64,000 bases of DNA from Arthrobotrys musiformis (Eukaryota > Ascomycota > Orbiliomycetes > Orbiliales > Orbiliaceae), in contig JAVHJL010000011.1 in NCBI GenBank assembly GCA_036971715.1, positions 1,426,001 through 1,490,000 of the forward strand. The letters run 5' to 3'. The notes beneath the pieces are model-generated. The model saw only the letters and a program-made list of their open reading frames with translations, did not search any database and was not told the DNA's origin. Positions 1 to 12,622 of this stretch are shown here, piece by piece. How positions within the stretch are numbered: position 1 is the first letter of the stretch; each line of letters starts with the position of its first letter. A program made the translations under genes and the position numbers.

Positions 1-554
1 GCACCATCCAGCCTTTCAATTAATGTTCCACCGAAATTCCAGCCTCAGGAGCCGGGCCCCAGCTAAGGCGAACGACAAAAAACAGCATATCGCAGCGAAT
101 ACATACAGAGGGAAGAGGAAGGATAGAGTATTTGGCTATGGTCATGAGGTGACAGCTCATCGCGTCAATGCAAAGCTGGAAGATAATTAACGAGGCTGGG
201 CGAATAAACGACGCAAAGGACAAAACTGACGAAAAACGCTGCAGCGCCGAAAACCAAACATTGAACAGCATCGAAAAAGATAACAACAGGCGATGTGTAT
301 GCGTTGGATGTGTGGCTAAATGGCGCCTCAACCTGGGTGCTGTGTTGCCACCAGCCTCAGACGTCAAAGCCACACAACACAGATCATCATGGTAACACAA
401 GGTTTCACCATGTGCCACACACATGCGCCACGTCGAAGACAACACAAATAACGAGGACAGAAAATCCAGAAGAAAACTAGAAGCCGGTACATAGGCCAAA
501 GCATGGAGGGAGCCCAGGTGCTGATATCATGGAGAATGCTGGAGCACAGTGGCG
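1..554. other. 3' flank of the first gene; nothing recognised
   Basis: This stretch lies downstream of the minus-strand gene that stops at 555. It carries several overlapping open frames, but none has splice signals, composition or motifs that would support a gene. I see no repeat or RNA gene in it. It probably holds the 3' untranslated region of that gene and spacer. Confidence 0.5.
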
Positions 555-1735
555 CTAGTATTGGTAGCCATCCGTCGAACCATATGAGTGCGGATAATAG
601 CCGGGTGGGGTCCAAGCCCACGATGGTGTCTCAATCCTTCCATACTCGTGCTGTTGGTGAGGGGTCGGAAGGGTCATCCATGGGGCTGAGGCCGGGGATG
701 CGATAAGAGGAGGCAGAGAGAGAGAATGGACTCCCATGGGGCCGTTCACCTCCGAGGGAGAGTGGTAGAAGGCCGGTGGGGACATGAGCGCCGGAGTAGT
801 CGCCGTATAATGCGAAGATAGCGGTGTAGATGCTAGAGTGTCGCATATACAATTAGCATCATTATACGCCTTATATTGCATCACGACGGGTGTCCTTGGA
901 TACTGTATAAGTACTAGTACTTAGGAAGGCAGCCCCGATGATCTGGGTATATATACACTTACGATACGACCCACTAGCGGTTGAGATATCGGAAGCCTCA
1001 CTTGGGCTCTTTGAAGTCTGCCTAATGTCTTCATACCCATGAGAATACCCATGTGGTATGGTAAGGTGATGCGGAAGCCCCGCTTTTAGCGATCTAGCTG
1101 GCGCGACGGCTTCATCATGATCGTAGACTCTCGCGCCCTTCACCCTCTTGGGTTTTTGATCGATATTCGAAAGAGATATATTCTTTCTAGACCTCTTAGT
1201 CCCCGGAGTAGGCTCTATGACTATTTTCAACGGCGGGAACGAGGAATTGGGTTTTGTCTTTATCTCTGGCTCGGCGGTTGTCTAAACGGGTTCACACCCG
1301 AAAATGTTAGTATTGGCGCGAAACATCACGGGAGCTTCAAAAATACGACATCAACGCAAAGTAAACTACTAGACAGAGCCCACTGTGGGGTATTATCCAT
1401 CGCAGTTGTGTAGGGAATATACTCACTTGTGGGTTCACAACCATCGGGACTGTTCGGTAAGAGATATATTATTAGCGATATGATCCAAGCCGTGTTGGGA
1501 CAAGCCAAACTCTAAAGTGTGGTATGTAGCTAGACTTACCATCCTCGTAGGGATTCAACCGGGTGACGGGATTGGGCCATTGCCTCCTTGGTCGACCTCT
1601 CTGTGCCTTTAGCCCATCCATAATCTGTAAGGGCGCCGAGCTTCTGATCTTCTCGATCTTAAGAACCTCCTCTAGGCTCATCCCCGCTTTCTTCCCCGCC
1701 CGTTTAGGCCGAACTGGCCCAGGCTTAGAAGGCAT
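555..1735 (-). CDS. Hypothetical basic protein with AT-hook-like motif (4 exons)
   Basis: I do not recognise this 271-residue protein. The exons read on the minus strand are 1735-1540, 1449-1427 (only 23 bases), 1281-963 and 832-555. All three introns are GT-AG and the phases agree, which is the main support. The N-terminus is basic and holds QRGRPRRQW (about residues 45-53), whose RGRP core resembles an AT-hook. Two further basic patches, KRSRK and KPKRVK, could be nuclear localisation signals. The C-terminal 90 residues are rich in Pro, Ser, Thr and Tyr, like a fungal activation domain. A nuclear, DNA-associated protein is therefore an inference from composition only. The start at 1735 is the first ATG of a basic open exon. 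Intron 3 contains a 14-base perfect palindrome (909-922). Confidence 0.6.
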
Positions 1736-4700
1736 TATAAAACCAGAAAAAAGTGTGTAAATTTCCTCTACAGCGTGTAAATTTCCCTTACAGTCTGAAT
1801 TCGAACCTTTAGAGACAAAAGGAATAACTTTTGAGCCTCTAGATGGATGTACAGGCACAACAGGGGAGTATATATCTTGGATGTGCTCTCAACACTTTTA
1901 TTGAGGTCTTTCAGCTGAAGATCAGGTGAGTTTAGCCAATTTCCTAATTGGGAAAGAACGATGGTAGACGACGAAGAATTTGGTAGGAGAGGATATTTTT
2001 GAAGGAAATCCGAACGAATAAATGTTCCGATGAATGAAATTTATATAGAACCTCGATGGGTATGAATAATATATGTATTATTTAGAAAAAAATGAGACTT
2101 CTTCAGAGAAAACTGGGTCTAAATATTCAAATTTGATACAAATATGGTGGTGTTGAAGAATCTTCTGCTGCTGTTTTCCGATAAATAGTAGATAGACCGG
2201 GACAAGAAATGGCTAGTTTCGTCGTCGGGGCCTTGGGAATATATATCCCTTCACATCTTTGAGCTATGGTATGGAATTTCCCCAGTATTTATTCAGTAGG
2301 ATGCTTTCCTTCTCCTGCTCTATTTTACCAGGTTTTCAAATTTATTATTGCCACTTACTTCCAGGCCCTTGTGCATTTTGCATCTTTAGCTCCTTGGAGT
2401 ACCCTGGAACGCCCTCTTTCTCTTGCATATTATATTATGCATACGTGGGGTAAGACTTATAGCGGGATAGATGGATACAGGAATACTGAGAAACCAGGTT
2501 TTCTTTCAGATATACGACAGGAAAATGCAAGGGCATCTCACGCGCAATGGTGCATTTTCCCGTTTCGACCCGCCACTCCGACTTCTCTTTTGCTATGGAT
2601 AGCCATGGCTAGCTGAAATTCAATATAGTATGTCTGGGGTTTTGTGTGTGGATCGTTGACTTTCAGGAATTCATATGTTGGTTGATTATCGACTGGTGAT
2701 TGGGCATGGGGGCTCTATAGCATATGGGGGCACTGGATCGAAGAACGCCGTTCTAGTTCGTCTCTCTAACCCGACGAAAATCCATGCGAGCCGATATGAC
2801 GCAGGAACTAAAAATTGATATCGTATTTTGGGATACTATAGCACTAGCTGCCGAGCTCGAAGGCAACGCTAACCTAGAGCAATCTACGGCATATCCAGTT
2901 TCCTGGAGTGATTGCAAATTGATGTTGTATCTCATTCCAAATGGTAAAGATGGCAGATAGGTAGCTACCGAGCTTGTAGCATCGCCTCCAATTACCTACG
3001 TTTCATTGCTGGCGGCAGGGTGAAGCACGCCAATCAACATATCGGATCATCAAACGTAACAAGGGCGGATATAGTGCATATGTGACAAACTTCTCGGGCC
3101 ACCGACATACGCTAGTAAAACTAGTACCATGGAACAAATCCTGGCGGCCACGCTTCGAGGAGGTAAGGTAGTCCCAGGTACCAATATCTCAGTAGCCTCA
3201 TGTTGGAAGGGAAGAATTGACAGGGGCATGTTGGATAGGGTGTGCTAGTTGTAAATTTCCACGATCGTGACTTTTAAATTACACTACGAACCGGAAAACT
3301 GACCACCCCCCAAATATTTTCGCCCGTCCGAGATAAATGTCGTCGCGGGATAGGCAAGAAACGTCGTTAGAGCATGCTCGCCTGTTACAGATTCCTATGC
3401 TCTGCGCAAGATTGGCGGTTCCCTTGCTTCCGCCTAGTTGCTAGACTGTGGGAAGAGATGCCCCTTCCAACATTTTCGAGATCTATAAACACCAAAAGCG
3501 TCGAAAAAGTAGTCCATATAGACGTTATTTTGATCGAATGAAGAGAAAATCCAGGCAGGCAATCTGCATATTGCAGCAGAATCCCAAGGATCAAAAGCTC
3601 ATTCTGGGATTTCTCACTTCCATAGTATGTAATATTCCAGTAGGGCGAGACCAAAGGCTAAGACTCCCTGGCCTGAAAAAAGAGGGGAATCGTCGAAATC
3701 CAGACTCTGCGAAACCCTGCACGTGTATGCTAGAGGATGAGTTAAAGCCATCCGATTGGATGCTTAAAATATGAGGTTGAATTGACGGAATTTGCCTGCG
3801 TAAAGGCCTAAGGAACAATAATTTGGCCGGCTGTCGACGAGAGCTCGAGCTCTTGAGTTAGTGTGGAAGTGTGTTTTTTTTGTTTGTTCTAGACCGAATT
3901 TAAACCTGACGAGATCGAAACCTGCATGCGCATGAGAGCTAGGCAAGTGGGATTAGATTTGCTTTCGCGTTTTCGATTTCCATGATTCGGCAAGATTAGG
4001 ACCCGCCGGCCATGTCAGCTTGATCTGAGCTTCTTCCCGCGCCGCCGCTGTGAAACAGATTTCGCAAAGTCGTTATCTCTGGAAGCTAGCGAAATGGGAC
4101 GTTGAGCCGGCGGGCGTCTCCACATACCCCATTAGACCTTTAGATCGTTATGTCACACTCCACTCGTGCTAAATTTTGGTGACACAGAAAGTTTGTTAAA
4201 AACTCCAACTGTGGTAAACTCGTTGATCGATTCCTCGCGTAATTTGCATTTTCGAGGGTAGTTGGAGGTGAGGAGGAAGCTAAGCTAAGGGTCCCCGGCA
4301 AAACCTCTCTCTAATGCAGGCTGGCCTTAGCTAAGCTTAGACATTCGATTCAGTTGTCTGCGGGATCTAGCTAGGAGTGTATCAAGGGACTCAGTCAATT
4401 CCAACATATCATGGCCCACGTCTATCGCACAAAACTAACTGTCAAACTCGAACCACACATGTCAATTGGCAAAGCGAGGGATTTGTCGGGTGTGTGTACA
4501 AGTCACTTCGAGGAGGAGCATATTGACAACTTGCTGCCTCTCTACTGCTCTAGCGTATGTGTGTGCGTGATCAGGAGATATGTTGCTTCCAATCTACATT
4601 TTGTACTCCGATGTACCTCTGCTCGAGCCTTTCCAGCGACACTAAGATCTGGAAGGTGTCGTATTTGAAATCTGAATGAGTGCAGTACGATCTGGAACGA

Positions 4701-7084
4701 AGCTTGGGATTCTGATAGACCACATTTTAATGCCACCACCCCTTGTTCCGAAATAAAACCGCGCGGGTCCATTTTCCAAGAGAGTAAATCAGCTAGCTAT
4801 GCAACCTTGCATGGTGGTGATGGTGGTGGTGAAATCCAACTGCGTCTGGTGATGCAGCCTCAATACGAAGCCCGCGCTACTTGAGATCGTTCAGCCGTCG
4901 GTTGACGGAATTCTCGTACTGGTACCATCTCGACTGGAATTTTTATCCTGAAAGTCATGAACCCGTGCCCAAAAATGGGTGGATGTAGCGAGACAGGACC
5001 TCCTGTTGAACGTCTATGCCTAATCGCCTCCTTGCTGGGTATCCCGTCTCCCCTTTGCCGTCAGTCCTCCTCGGACTTAACTTTGGAGGGGTTTTATCGA
5101 ACGCCTAAAGTACTTGATGACAACCAACCACTTATCTCTTTTATATACGTGCCTGTTGTGTCATGATTTGTTGATTTTACTAGCCTGGTCTTGTAACGTA
5201 GCTTGGGGCCAACTTTTAAGCACCCGTCGACATGCACGTCTTTTAATCTTGCAATTAGGCCGGGACCGTTCAAGAGGGATCCACTCTCGGATCCGATCTT
5301 GCCAACTTGGAGCCTAGCCTCGCCATCGAAAGTAGCGTCGCCTCTCGGCAGTATGTGCTCTCATCCGTCGACGATGGATACATTTTTTTGATTTTTATGT
5401 TCAAAACACTTCTCCAGACCTTGCATCGGTGTGTTGTGGGCTTGGGCTAGCTAATGCAAGGCGGAATACGGAATAGAAAGTGGATGCTTGCCAAGATGCA
5501 TGTTCGACTCCACAAATGAGATCGAGCGACCCACCCAATGATTGTCAACGACCCACCTTCGAGCATTGAACGTCTTCCAAAAGCAAACGCTTTTGGAATG
5601 CATTCCTGCTCGAACTCTGGATCGAGATCTGACTGTAGGCACAGCATAGACCGATCCATGACAAAGACGATTGTCGTAGATTTGTTGATAACACGTCCTC
5701 GACAGGACGCAGCGGCAGGTGTCGTGTCTTGAAAATACCGGGTTTCTGGTCCACGAATCGTTGCAAGCCATGCAATAATGTGAATCGAATACGAAAGACG
5801 GATTCTAGACTTCTATGCGCTTTTTCTCAGGATCCCACCCAAACAAAAAGTTTTCGACGCTCGCAAGATGGGCGCCGTAGAACCCCCTCAAAACCTTTAG
5901 ATTTGGGGGTTTGTGTGCGACGTGTGTCTCGACCGATACGCTCACGATTATTCGAACACACGTGTCGCCATTCCATGTTCACATGAAGCGCTGTGGAACA
6001 GGACACCGAGGATTTTTTGTTGACATTTTTTTTTGTGTCTCTCAACCTCTCTTTCATGGACATGGTAATGTTGCGACTGTCGGGGCCACGAGCTCGGTTA
6101 GAGATACAGAAAGTCCATTTATTCCGTCCCAGTTCGCAGGCATCAGGCCAAGTTGAGATCATGGTTATCGGAAGGTTCCTAAATCCACTCAAGACTCGTG
6201 TGGGGTGAATCATAGATTTTGTTATTCTCGGGATCCTTTTGACTAAATCGTCAAAGTTTTCGAAACTCTCTTTCTTTTGGGATTTTGAAAGGCAGGCGTG
6301 ATTGGTCGTGATTTCGGGTCTCTTTGAACGGGATGGGGCTCAGCCGTCTGAACAGCCCAGCGATAGCGCCGCTACACAAATTTGGATCCAGGCTTTCTCC
6401 AGGCATCTTGCAATGGCCATGGTTTTGAGTGTATCTTCGCCTATGTCATCCCTGCCACTGCCTTTTTTCACTTAGGGCCTTTGGAGCGGCTTGGTTCTTC
6501 ACTGCTTGAGGCCTTGATGGGGGTTAGACTCATTTCTTGGGAGGCTTGACTAAGCCGCGATCCTAGTAGCCCAAGCGGGGAGGCTACCGATCAGCCTCGT
6601 GTGAACGAGTTTCGGGACGTTTGTGTGGAAATGTGGGATATGCGTCTTTGCGATGGCTGACGACTCACTGACCTAAACTCCTACTCTGGCCTCCGAAACC
6701 TTTGAGCTTTGGGCTCTTCGCCGTACCTAATAAATACTTCGGATTCGGTGTCATCACATTGCATTTCTGGTCTCCCAAATCAGTTCTTTCTTGCATTGCC
6801 TCCGCCGTACGCCGTCCGTCCGACACAGGGAAGCAACGTTGGGTGTTTCGCTTAGAATCTTTGGACACCTGCAAGCCAAGTCGAAGACACCAACAGACCA
6901 AACGGAAATCCTACCTGGTTGCAAGTGAAAGACTCCGGCTGACTACTTACCTAGCTAGCCGTTCTTTCAAAACAAGCGGGATCCTTTCTTAAGAAACGAG
7001 GTCATCTGCCGAACGCGAAGGCGCCGTCTTTTTTCAAAATCTCAATCCATCTTTTTTACTACCGTTGTAGTCGTTAGTCGGGGC
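1736..7084. other. 5.3-kb gene-poor stretch
   Basis: No gene could be supported on either strand. The longest open frames (for example 2266-2616 plus and 3448-3774 plus) lack family motifs, convincing splice partners and a codon pattern like the neighbours. The left end is the upstream region of the gene starting at 1735 and includes a 19-base tandem duplication. The right end should hold the promoter and leader of the RBR ligase at 7085. A non-coding RNA or decayed transposon cannot be excluded by eye. Confidence 0.5.
1755..1793. repeat. Tandem duplication, 20-base period
   Basis: Two near-identical copies of GTGTAAATTTCCTCTACAG lie at 1755-1773 and 1775-1793, the second with two central base changes. 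They sit 20 to 58 bases upstream of the predicted start codon of the minus-strand gene, so probably in its leader or core promoter. Confidence 0.8.
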
Positions 7085-9716
7085 ATGTTGATTCCTTATT
7101 CTGTTCCCCGCCCTATGGGACGCCCCATGTCTGCACCTGAAAGTAGCTCTGTACCCATACCTAGACCCGAAAGCATGTCATCTGCAAGCGCAAGTTCCTC
7201 TTCGACGGCTGGGAACATCGAGGCTCTAAGGCTTGGTAAGCAACCGCTTCCAAGAGAGCTAGATTGGGAACTCTATAAGCAACAAGTTCTCGACAAGTTT
7301 ATTTCCGAAGCCCAGCTTGGGGAAAATGAGGAGGATTTGGTTACCGGTCCTTACTCCCAGTCCAAGGCCAAGTACAACGATGTGTTGCAGGAACTACTAG
7401 CCATCCAATTCACGATCACAAAATTGGAGGCCAGGCCGGGCACTGCGAGCACGAACTCGAGTATTAATGTTCTAGGAGCTTTGTCGAGTTCGGCGTCATC
7501 GGCGGGTTCGGCGGAGGCTAGTTCATCTAAGAGGCGCACACAGGATACCGTTTTGACTGTGCCTCCGGAAACATTGGAAGCTGGCCTTGCAGCAAAAATT
7601 CGACATGATGAAACTAGTTCCATAAATTCAGAGGGGAATTCAGAGGGGGAGAAGGTTGTGGTATGCCTGGTTGTCGCGAATCCAGACCCTGAGGTATCTA
7701 TGGGAGTATCAGAAGAGAAAACTTCTGTTGAAAGCGGAACGGTTGAGGAGAATGTAGAAGAGAAGGTGGAGGAAGTCAACCCCGAAGAAATCGAGAGACC
7801 GTCTTCCCGAGCCTCGATTAGTTCTTCCAGCTCCGAAGATTCAGATACAAACCCCGAACATATGACCATTCACAACTACTTTCCTCCGATCCGAAGATAC
7901 CTAAGTAGGAGAGACAAAATCAAGAAGGCACTTTGGAGTGTGCGACTCGCACCTGGAAAGGCCTCTGCATCGGTCCGGAAGTCTGTCTTTGGAGAGGAAC
8001 CATGGTCTACTTCGCCATACTTTTTACACGATGAATATCGGGATCCCAACGCTCGAGGGCTTGTCGATAAGCTTAAATTCGAGATTCAACAACCAGACCG
8101 TTCAACGGTGGCTGGCAAGATATACGCAAGGGCTTGTGAGCCTTATTTCAAGGCACCAGGATCCACCAAAAGGTGTGTAGCTGTTTCCTCCCAGCCAATT
8201 CAACTGGATATATGTCCTAACTATTATTTCTAGGGAGTGTGTTTCTTGCACCGACATGTTTCCCGTTACAGAGATTATCACCCTTGACTGCGACCACAAG
8301 TTCTGCGAAGGGTGTTTAAACATGATGGTTATGACTGCCTCGCAACAGGAAAGCACGATGCCTCCAAAGTGCTGCAGCATCAAAGTCCGACCAAATGTTA
8401 TCAAACGAGTTCTAAAGACCGACGAGGACAAGATCCATTTCTCGAGGAAAATCATTGAATATGATACCATGGTAGAAAAGAGATTGTTCTGTCCAAGACG
8501 GAAATGCGGTGCTTTTATTCCATATCACCCCCGGAAGGACCAAGAAAGTCCTCTCGTGGGGACTTGCCAGAAGTGTGGGAAGAAGGCTTGCCGTATTTGC
8601 AAAGGCAAGGCGCACAAACATACAGAGGATTGTCCCGAGGTACGAGTTAATATCCCCCAACAAACCGAATTATGTGAAGCTAACTGAGGCATGTAGGATA
8701 TTGGATTGAATGCTGTTATCGGCTTAAGCAAGGATAATGGATGGAAGAGATGCTACCGATGCAGAGCTATGATCGAACTCAATTATGGATGCAATCATAT
8801 GACATGTCGATGCGGTGCCGAATTCTGTTATATGTGCGGGAACCCATGGTCGTTCGAATATGGTTGCCCAACAGGATGCACACAGGCGGACGACGATATT
8901 CAGCACCTTGTCAACGAAATCAACGAGGCGGAGCAGGCCAGATTGGAGGCAGAGGCCGCCGTCGCTAACGACCCAGAGGTCCAAGAGCGACTCCGACAGG
9001 AACAGGAAGCTCAAAGGCTGGCCGGGGAGCAGATCCAAAGGACAGAGGAAGATTTGCGAATCAAGGCTCTCCTTAGGACTCAGAAGGAGGAACAGGACAC
9101 CTTCAACACTTACTCGGTGACTGTCATATTTAAACTAAAACAACGACACTACGAAGAAATGACAGACCTCCAGCTCGCTCATGTAGGCGAATTCCTCGCA
9201 CACAACAGCGAACTAGAAGACCATACTCTCGAGCTTTCTCAACAGGCAAAGGTGGAAGAAGCAACTTTCTGCCAAAATATTGGGATGACTCTTGAGCAAG
9301 TCAAGTCGAATGACGAATCCGAGGAAAAGTTCAATGCGCTCTGCCGTGGGCACCGCGAAAGCATGCTCCGGATGAAGAGGAAATGGGATATCGAACACAC
9401 TGCCCTCAAATTCCGACACTCAAAAGCCCTCGACAAGCTTCGTGCAAGTCAAAAGCTAGAGGAGCGAGTCGTGGAAGTTGAGCTTGCAGAAAGAAAGACG
9501 AATTTTATCACAGAGCAGCGCAACGTCCTTGCTCGCATGATGGAGTGGAGGAAGATAGCTACCGGATTGGAATATGCGTCTGTGGAAAGCGTATATAAAA
9601 CCATCGTCTTCAGTGATGAAGACGCAAAACTTTTGGAAGATGAACTCCTCTCGATGGAACTTCCATCCTACGATATTGCGAATTCCACTTCTGCGGGTGT
9701 CTGGATCCGGGGCTAG
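7085..9716 (+). CDS. RBR-type E3 ubiquitin ligase (RING1-IBR-RING2)
   Basis: Predicted 837-residue RING-between-RING ubiquitin ligase, which would take ubiquitin from an E2 onto its own cysteine and then pass it to substrates. Exons are 7085-8172, 8234-8639 and 8697-9716, with the frame closing exactly. The first 360 residues are Ser/Glu-rich and low in complexity. RING1 starts at ECVSC (Cys365, Cys368) and continues with CDHKFCEGC. An IBR follows (CPRRKCGAFI, CQKCGKKACRICKG), then RING2 from Cys517 (CYRCRAMIELNYGCNHMTC). By alignment to parkin and HHARI the catalytic cysteine is Cys530 in the GCNHM motif, so the enzyme looks intact. The C-terminal third is a charged coiled coil, common in fungal members. 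No substrate can be named. The start is the first in-frame ATG; an upstream exon is possible. Confidence 0.9.
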
Positions 9717-10460
9717 TTATATGTTTTTTTTTTATATATGATTCTTCATGCATGTGCTTTGGGTATCTGTTCGCGAGTCCCTCTTCGGCACGCAGTCTCG
9801 TTTCATACTTTTATGGGTTACTTCCGCAATTTCTTATATATATATAGCATCTTTTATCTTTCATTTGTTGGAGGGAAATACTTTGATTTTGAGCGACAGG
9901 CGTTTTGGGGATATTTTGATTTTGATTTGGAGCAATACCTGGTTACAACATTCTGACTGCGAGCAGTCTCCCACATGGCGTCGCACGCCTCACAAACATC
10001 TATCTGTACCGTTTTATTCGCCGATTTTTTTTTGGCTTTAGCACCTGCAAATTATATTCGATATTGGTATCTTAAATATATTTTTACCTAACCTAAATGT
10101 TATCTTTCCACGTTCCGTTTGGCAAATATGTCAATGTTCTCTGCACTAGCACTGTTACGTCATACATGTATACAGAACTTGTCTGCGACGAGGCGCGACA
10201 CTGCATATGTTTTTTTGTTAATTAGAAAAACAAAAAATAAAAAAAAAAGGAGGGGCCTTTGGTTTGATGTATCTCACAAGGTCCACTTCTATCTCAACGA
10301 GACTAGAACATGTCATATAACTTCGGCTTATGTTTCAAATGTGATTTCCCAACCTATAGCTACCCTCACGACCGACATCCAGAATAACACACTGTTGCAT
10401 TTTCCTTCGCCAACACGACCTGAAGCCCATCCTAGCCCTCTGCATCGACCCGCCATATAC
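9717..10460. other. Spacer between RBR ligase and citrate carrier
   Basis: AT-rich spacer with T-runs and TATATA tracts just after the ligase stop (likely 3' untranslated region) and a lysine-codon-rich A-run near 10230. From 10128 an ATG-led frame stays open and in phase into the carrier. Its predicted residues do not look like a carrier N-terminus, so I treat it as leader or promoter. Confidence 0.5.
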
Positions 10461-11327
10461 ATGGCAGAATCGGAGTCGGGCCAAGCACCGCCTCCGATTA
10501 TCTCGTTTATCGCAGGCGGTATAGCGGGCGGTGTGGAGGCTCTTATCACATATCCATTCGAGTATGCAAAAACACGAGCACAGCTCAAACACAACGCTGG
10601 ACAACCGCTACCACGAAACCCCTACTTGATCGTTTCAGATACTGTTAAAAAGGAAGGTAGTCGAGCACTATATAAGGGTTGTAGTGCTTTGATAGTTGGA
10701 AGCATCGCTAAAGATGCAGTACGGTTTCTATCTTTTGATGCCATCAAGAATTCGTTCAGCGATAAAGAAACTGGACTACTTTCCCCTGCTAGGAGCTTGC
10801 TCGCAGGCATGAGCGCTGGTATTACAGCCAGCGTATTCGCGGTCACCCCCACAGAAAGAATCAAGACCGCATTGATCGATGATGCTAAAGGTGATAGGAA
10901 ATTCAAGTCACCGTGGAGTGCAGTTGGTGATGTCATCCGAGAGGATGGGCTGAAGGGGATGTATCGTGGGTTCGCCGGAACCACGCTCAAGACGGCATCC
11001 ACGACATCATTGCGGCTCGGAAGCTACAATGTCATCAAAGATACCGAAAAGGCAAATCATATACCACAGAATTCGGCTGTAAATTTTGTAAATGGAGCAT
11101 TTGCCGGCTTAGTTACGACACTAGCCACGCAACCATTTGATACGATCAAGACGCGGTCCCAGTGTGTGAAAGCCACGACTACTCGAGAGGCTTTTCAAGG
11201 GATACTGCAGGACGGAGGGATCCTTGGATTTTGGACCGGGACGGTCATGCGGCTTTCGAGGACAGTTGTGAGCGGTGGAATTCTGTTCGTGGTTTATGAA
11301 CTTGCTGTTCAGGTGATAACACACTAG
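10461..11327 (+). CDS. CTP1: Mitochondrial citrate/tricarboxylate carrier
   Basis: Inner-membrane carrier of the SLC25 family, 288 residues in one exon. In this family it exchanges matrix citrate for cytosolic malate or another tricarboxylate, supplying citrate for cytosolic acetyl-CoA. The three tandem carrier repeats each show the signature: PFEYAKTRAQL, PTERIKTALID and PFDTIKTRSQ, followed by glycine-rich helix turns. The ITYPFEYAKTR start and the RLSRTVVSGGILFVVYE end match the yeast Ctp1 pattern, and the length is normal. I chose the ATG at 10461 because MAESESGQAPPPIISFIAGGIAGG begins where the family begins, although the frame is open upstream to an ATG at 10128. No introns are seen. 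Confidence 0.9.
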   Translation: MAESESGQAPPPIISFIAGGIAGGVEALITYPFEYAKTRAQLKHNAGQPLPRNPYLIVSDTVKKEGSRALYKGCSALIVGSIAKDAVRFLSFDAIKNSFSDKETGLLSPARSLLAGMSAGITASVFAVTPTERIKTALIDDAKGDRKFKSPWSAVGDVIREDGLKGMYRGFAGTTLKTASTTSLRLGSYNVIKDTEKANHIPQNSAVNFVNGAFAGLVTTLATQPFDTIKTRSQCVKATTTREAFQGILQDGGILGFWTGTVMRLSRTVVSGGILFVVYELAVQVITH

Positions 11328-12622
11328 CCTGTGATCCCCTATAAGTATCCAATATAGTTCAAAAAGGAAATGCATGGTGAGATTCGATCGATTGAGAAGA
11401 TTACCAATGTTAACCAACCATTGGGACTTATTGTAGGAGAACCTTCGTATCACCGGGTTTGGCTATTCTTTGCACTGAAGACCCTCTTCTCAGTCTAGAA
11501 ACAAGCCTCTTCACCACCCCACCCTTCGACTGGACGAAGCAACACTCAACGCAATGCCATTTAAAGGCACAGGTTCAATATTCAGATACGTCCCCCAGAG
11601 AGCAATGTTTCTTTCATTAGGTTACCTGGCCATCCTATAAGATCGAAATACCTAGTCTGGTGAGCGTAAGTCGGGTACTTGGAGGTCTGTATCGTCGCTA
11701 GGCTCCTTAAGTACTTACACTTAGGGATATGTAGCAACTAGAGCAGCCTGCTTCATCACGAAGCTGATGGTGCAACGTAAGGAGAGCTTAAAGGGTATGA
11801 TGTCATAGCCTTTATAGCAGTAGGCTTCTGCACGCTTCTCTGGGGACTCCCAAAGGGGCTGGCATCTGGCCTGGTAACGGGGTAGACGCCCTTGTTGCTG
11901 AATACTACTTTGGGCTATTACACACTCGCCGAGGAAGTTTCCCTAGCCATCTTCTGTGGGTATTTAAGCAACCTACACTCATCTTCCTCTCTCTTTCTCT
12001 CTCCCCCCCCCTCTTCCCTCTTCCCTCTTCACCCTATCATCTAACTCTCTTCCTGCTCGCAGATAACTTTCCCCTCCTCCCTTGTCTGGACTCTAGCTTC
12101 AAAGGCTGCTCATTAGTTCTGACTTCTCTCCCGAGATCCTCAAAATCTCGTACTCTCTTTCGCAAGTTTCAAGCTTGTTCGTGAAGTAAGTTTCTCGCTG
12201 ATAGCTGATGCTTGCTGAATGCTCACTAGCTTCCCTGTTTTATTCTTTGCTGAAAGCCTCCTGTTGATTTCTTCTTTTTCCAATAATTTCCTTTCAACCT
12301 GTAAAGGTATTGTGAATTCTCATCTGCTCTCTCTTCTTTGTATTCTCTGTAGTTGGCTCCCTATTTGTTCTTCCCAGCAATGATGTCCTTCTCCTTTCCC
12401 TTCTGCCATCAATCGTCTTTCTGCATTCTACCCTCCTACCCTCTTCCTATGTTCTCCATTTTTAGCTTCTGGCTTCTTGATCTATTCCCTACTCTCTTTT
12501 ATAAGCCCACTACCCCTCTTCTCCTCCTTCCTTAGTTCCGTCTCAGTCATCACCATCTTTTAGTGCCGTCTTTAGCATCGAGGACTAACCTGATAACTAG
12601 TCATTCTAAGGTTCGATAAAAA
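11328..12622. other. Intergenic region and pyrimidine-rich helicase leader
   Basis: The left part is carrier 3' flank and spacer. From about 11985 to 12170 the plus strand is strongly CT-rich, as is typical of leaders of highly expressed fungal genes. A GTAAGT at 12186 and a CTAAC branch point followed by AACTAG at 12600 suggest a leader intron before the helicase start at 12623. No coding gene is seen. Confidence 0.55.
12186..12600 (+). other. Predicted 5' UTR intron of the DEAD-box helicase gene
   Basis: A consensus donor GTAAGT at 12186 follows the CT-rich leader. A branch-like ACTAACC lies about 12 bases before an acceptor AACTAG ending at 12600, and the start codon follows 22 bases later. 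The interval has a high pyrimidine content and no open frame linked to the gene. At 415 bases it would be the longest intron of the gene. Transcript evidence is lacking. Confidence 0.45.

Noticed and set aside
20..499. 159-codon minus-strand open frame at the left edge
   Set aside because: No family pattern; it lies in the 3' flank of a better supported gene and overlaps several equally long frames.
3448..3774. 108-codon basic plus-strand frame
   Set aside because: Composition is like random read-through, with no splice partner or recognisable motif.
4278..4340. Inverted copies of AGCTAAG and CTTAGCT
   Set aside because: Only seven or so bases pair with a long loop; expected by chance.
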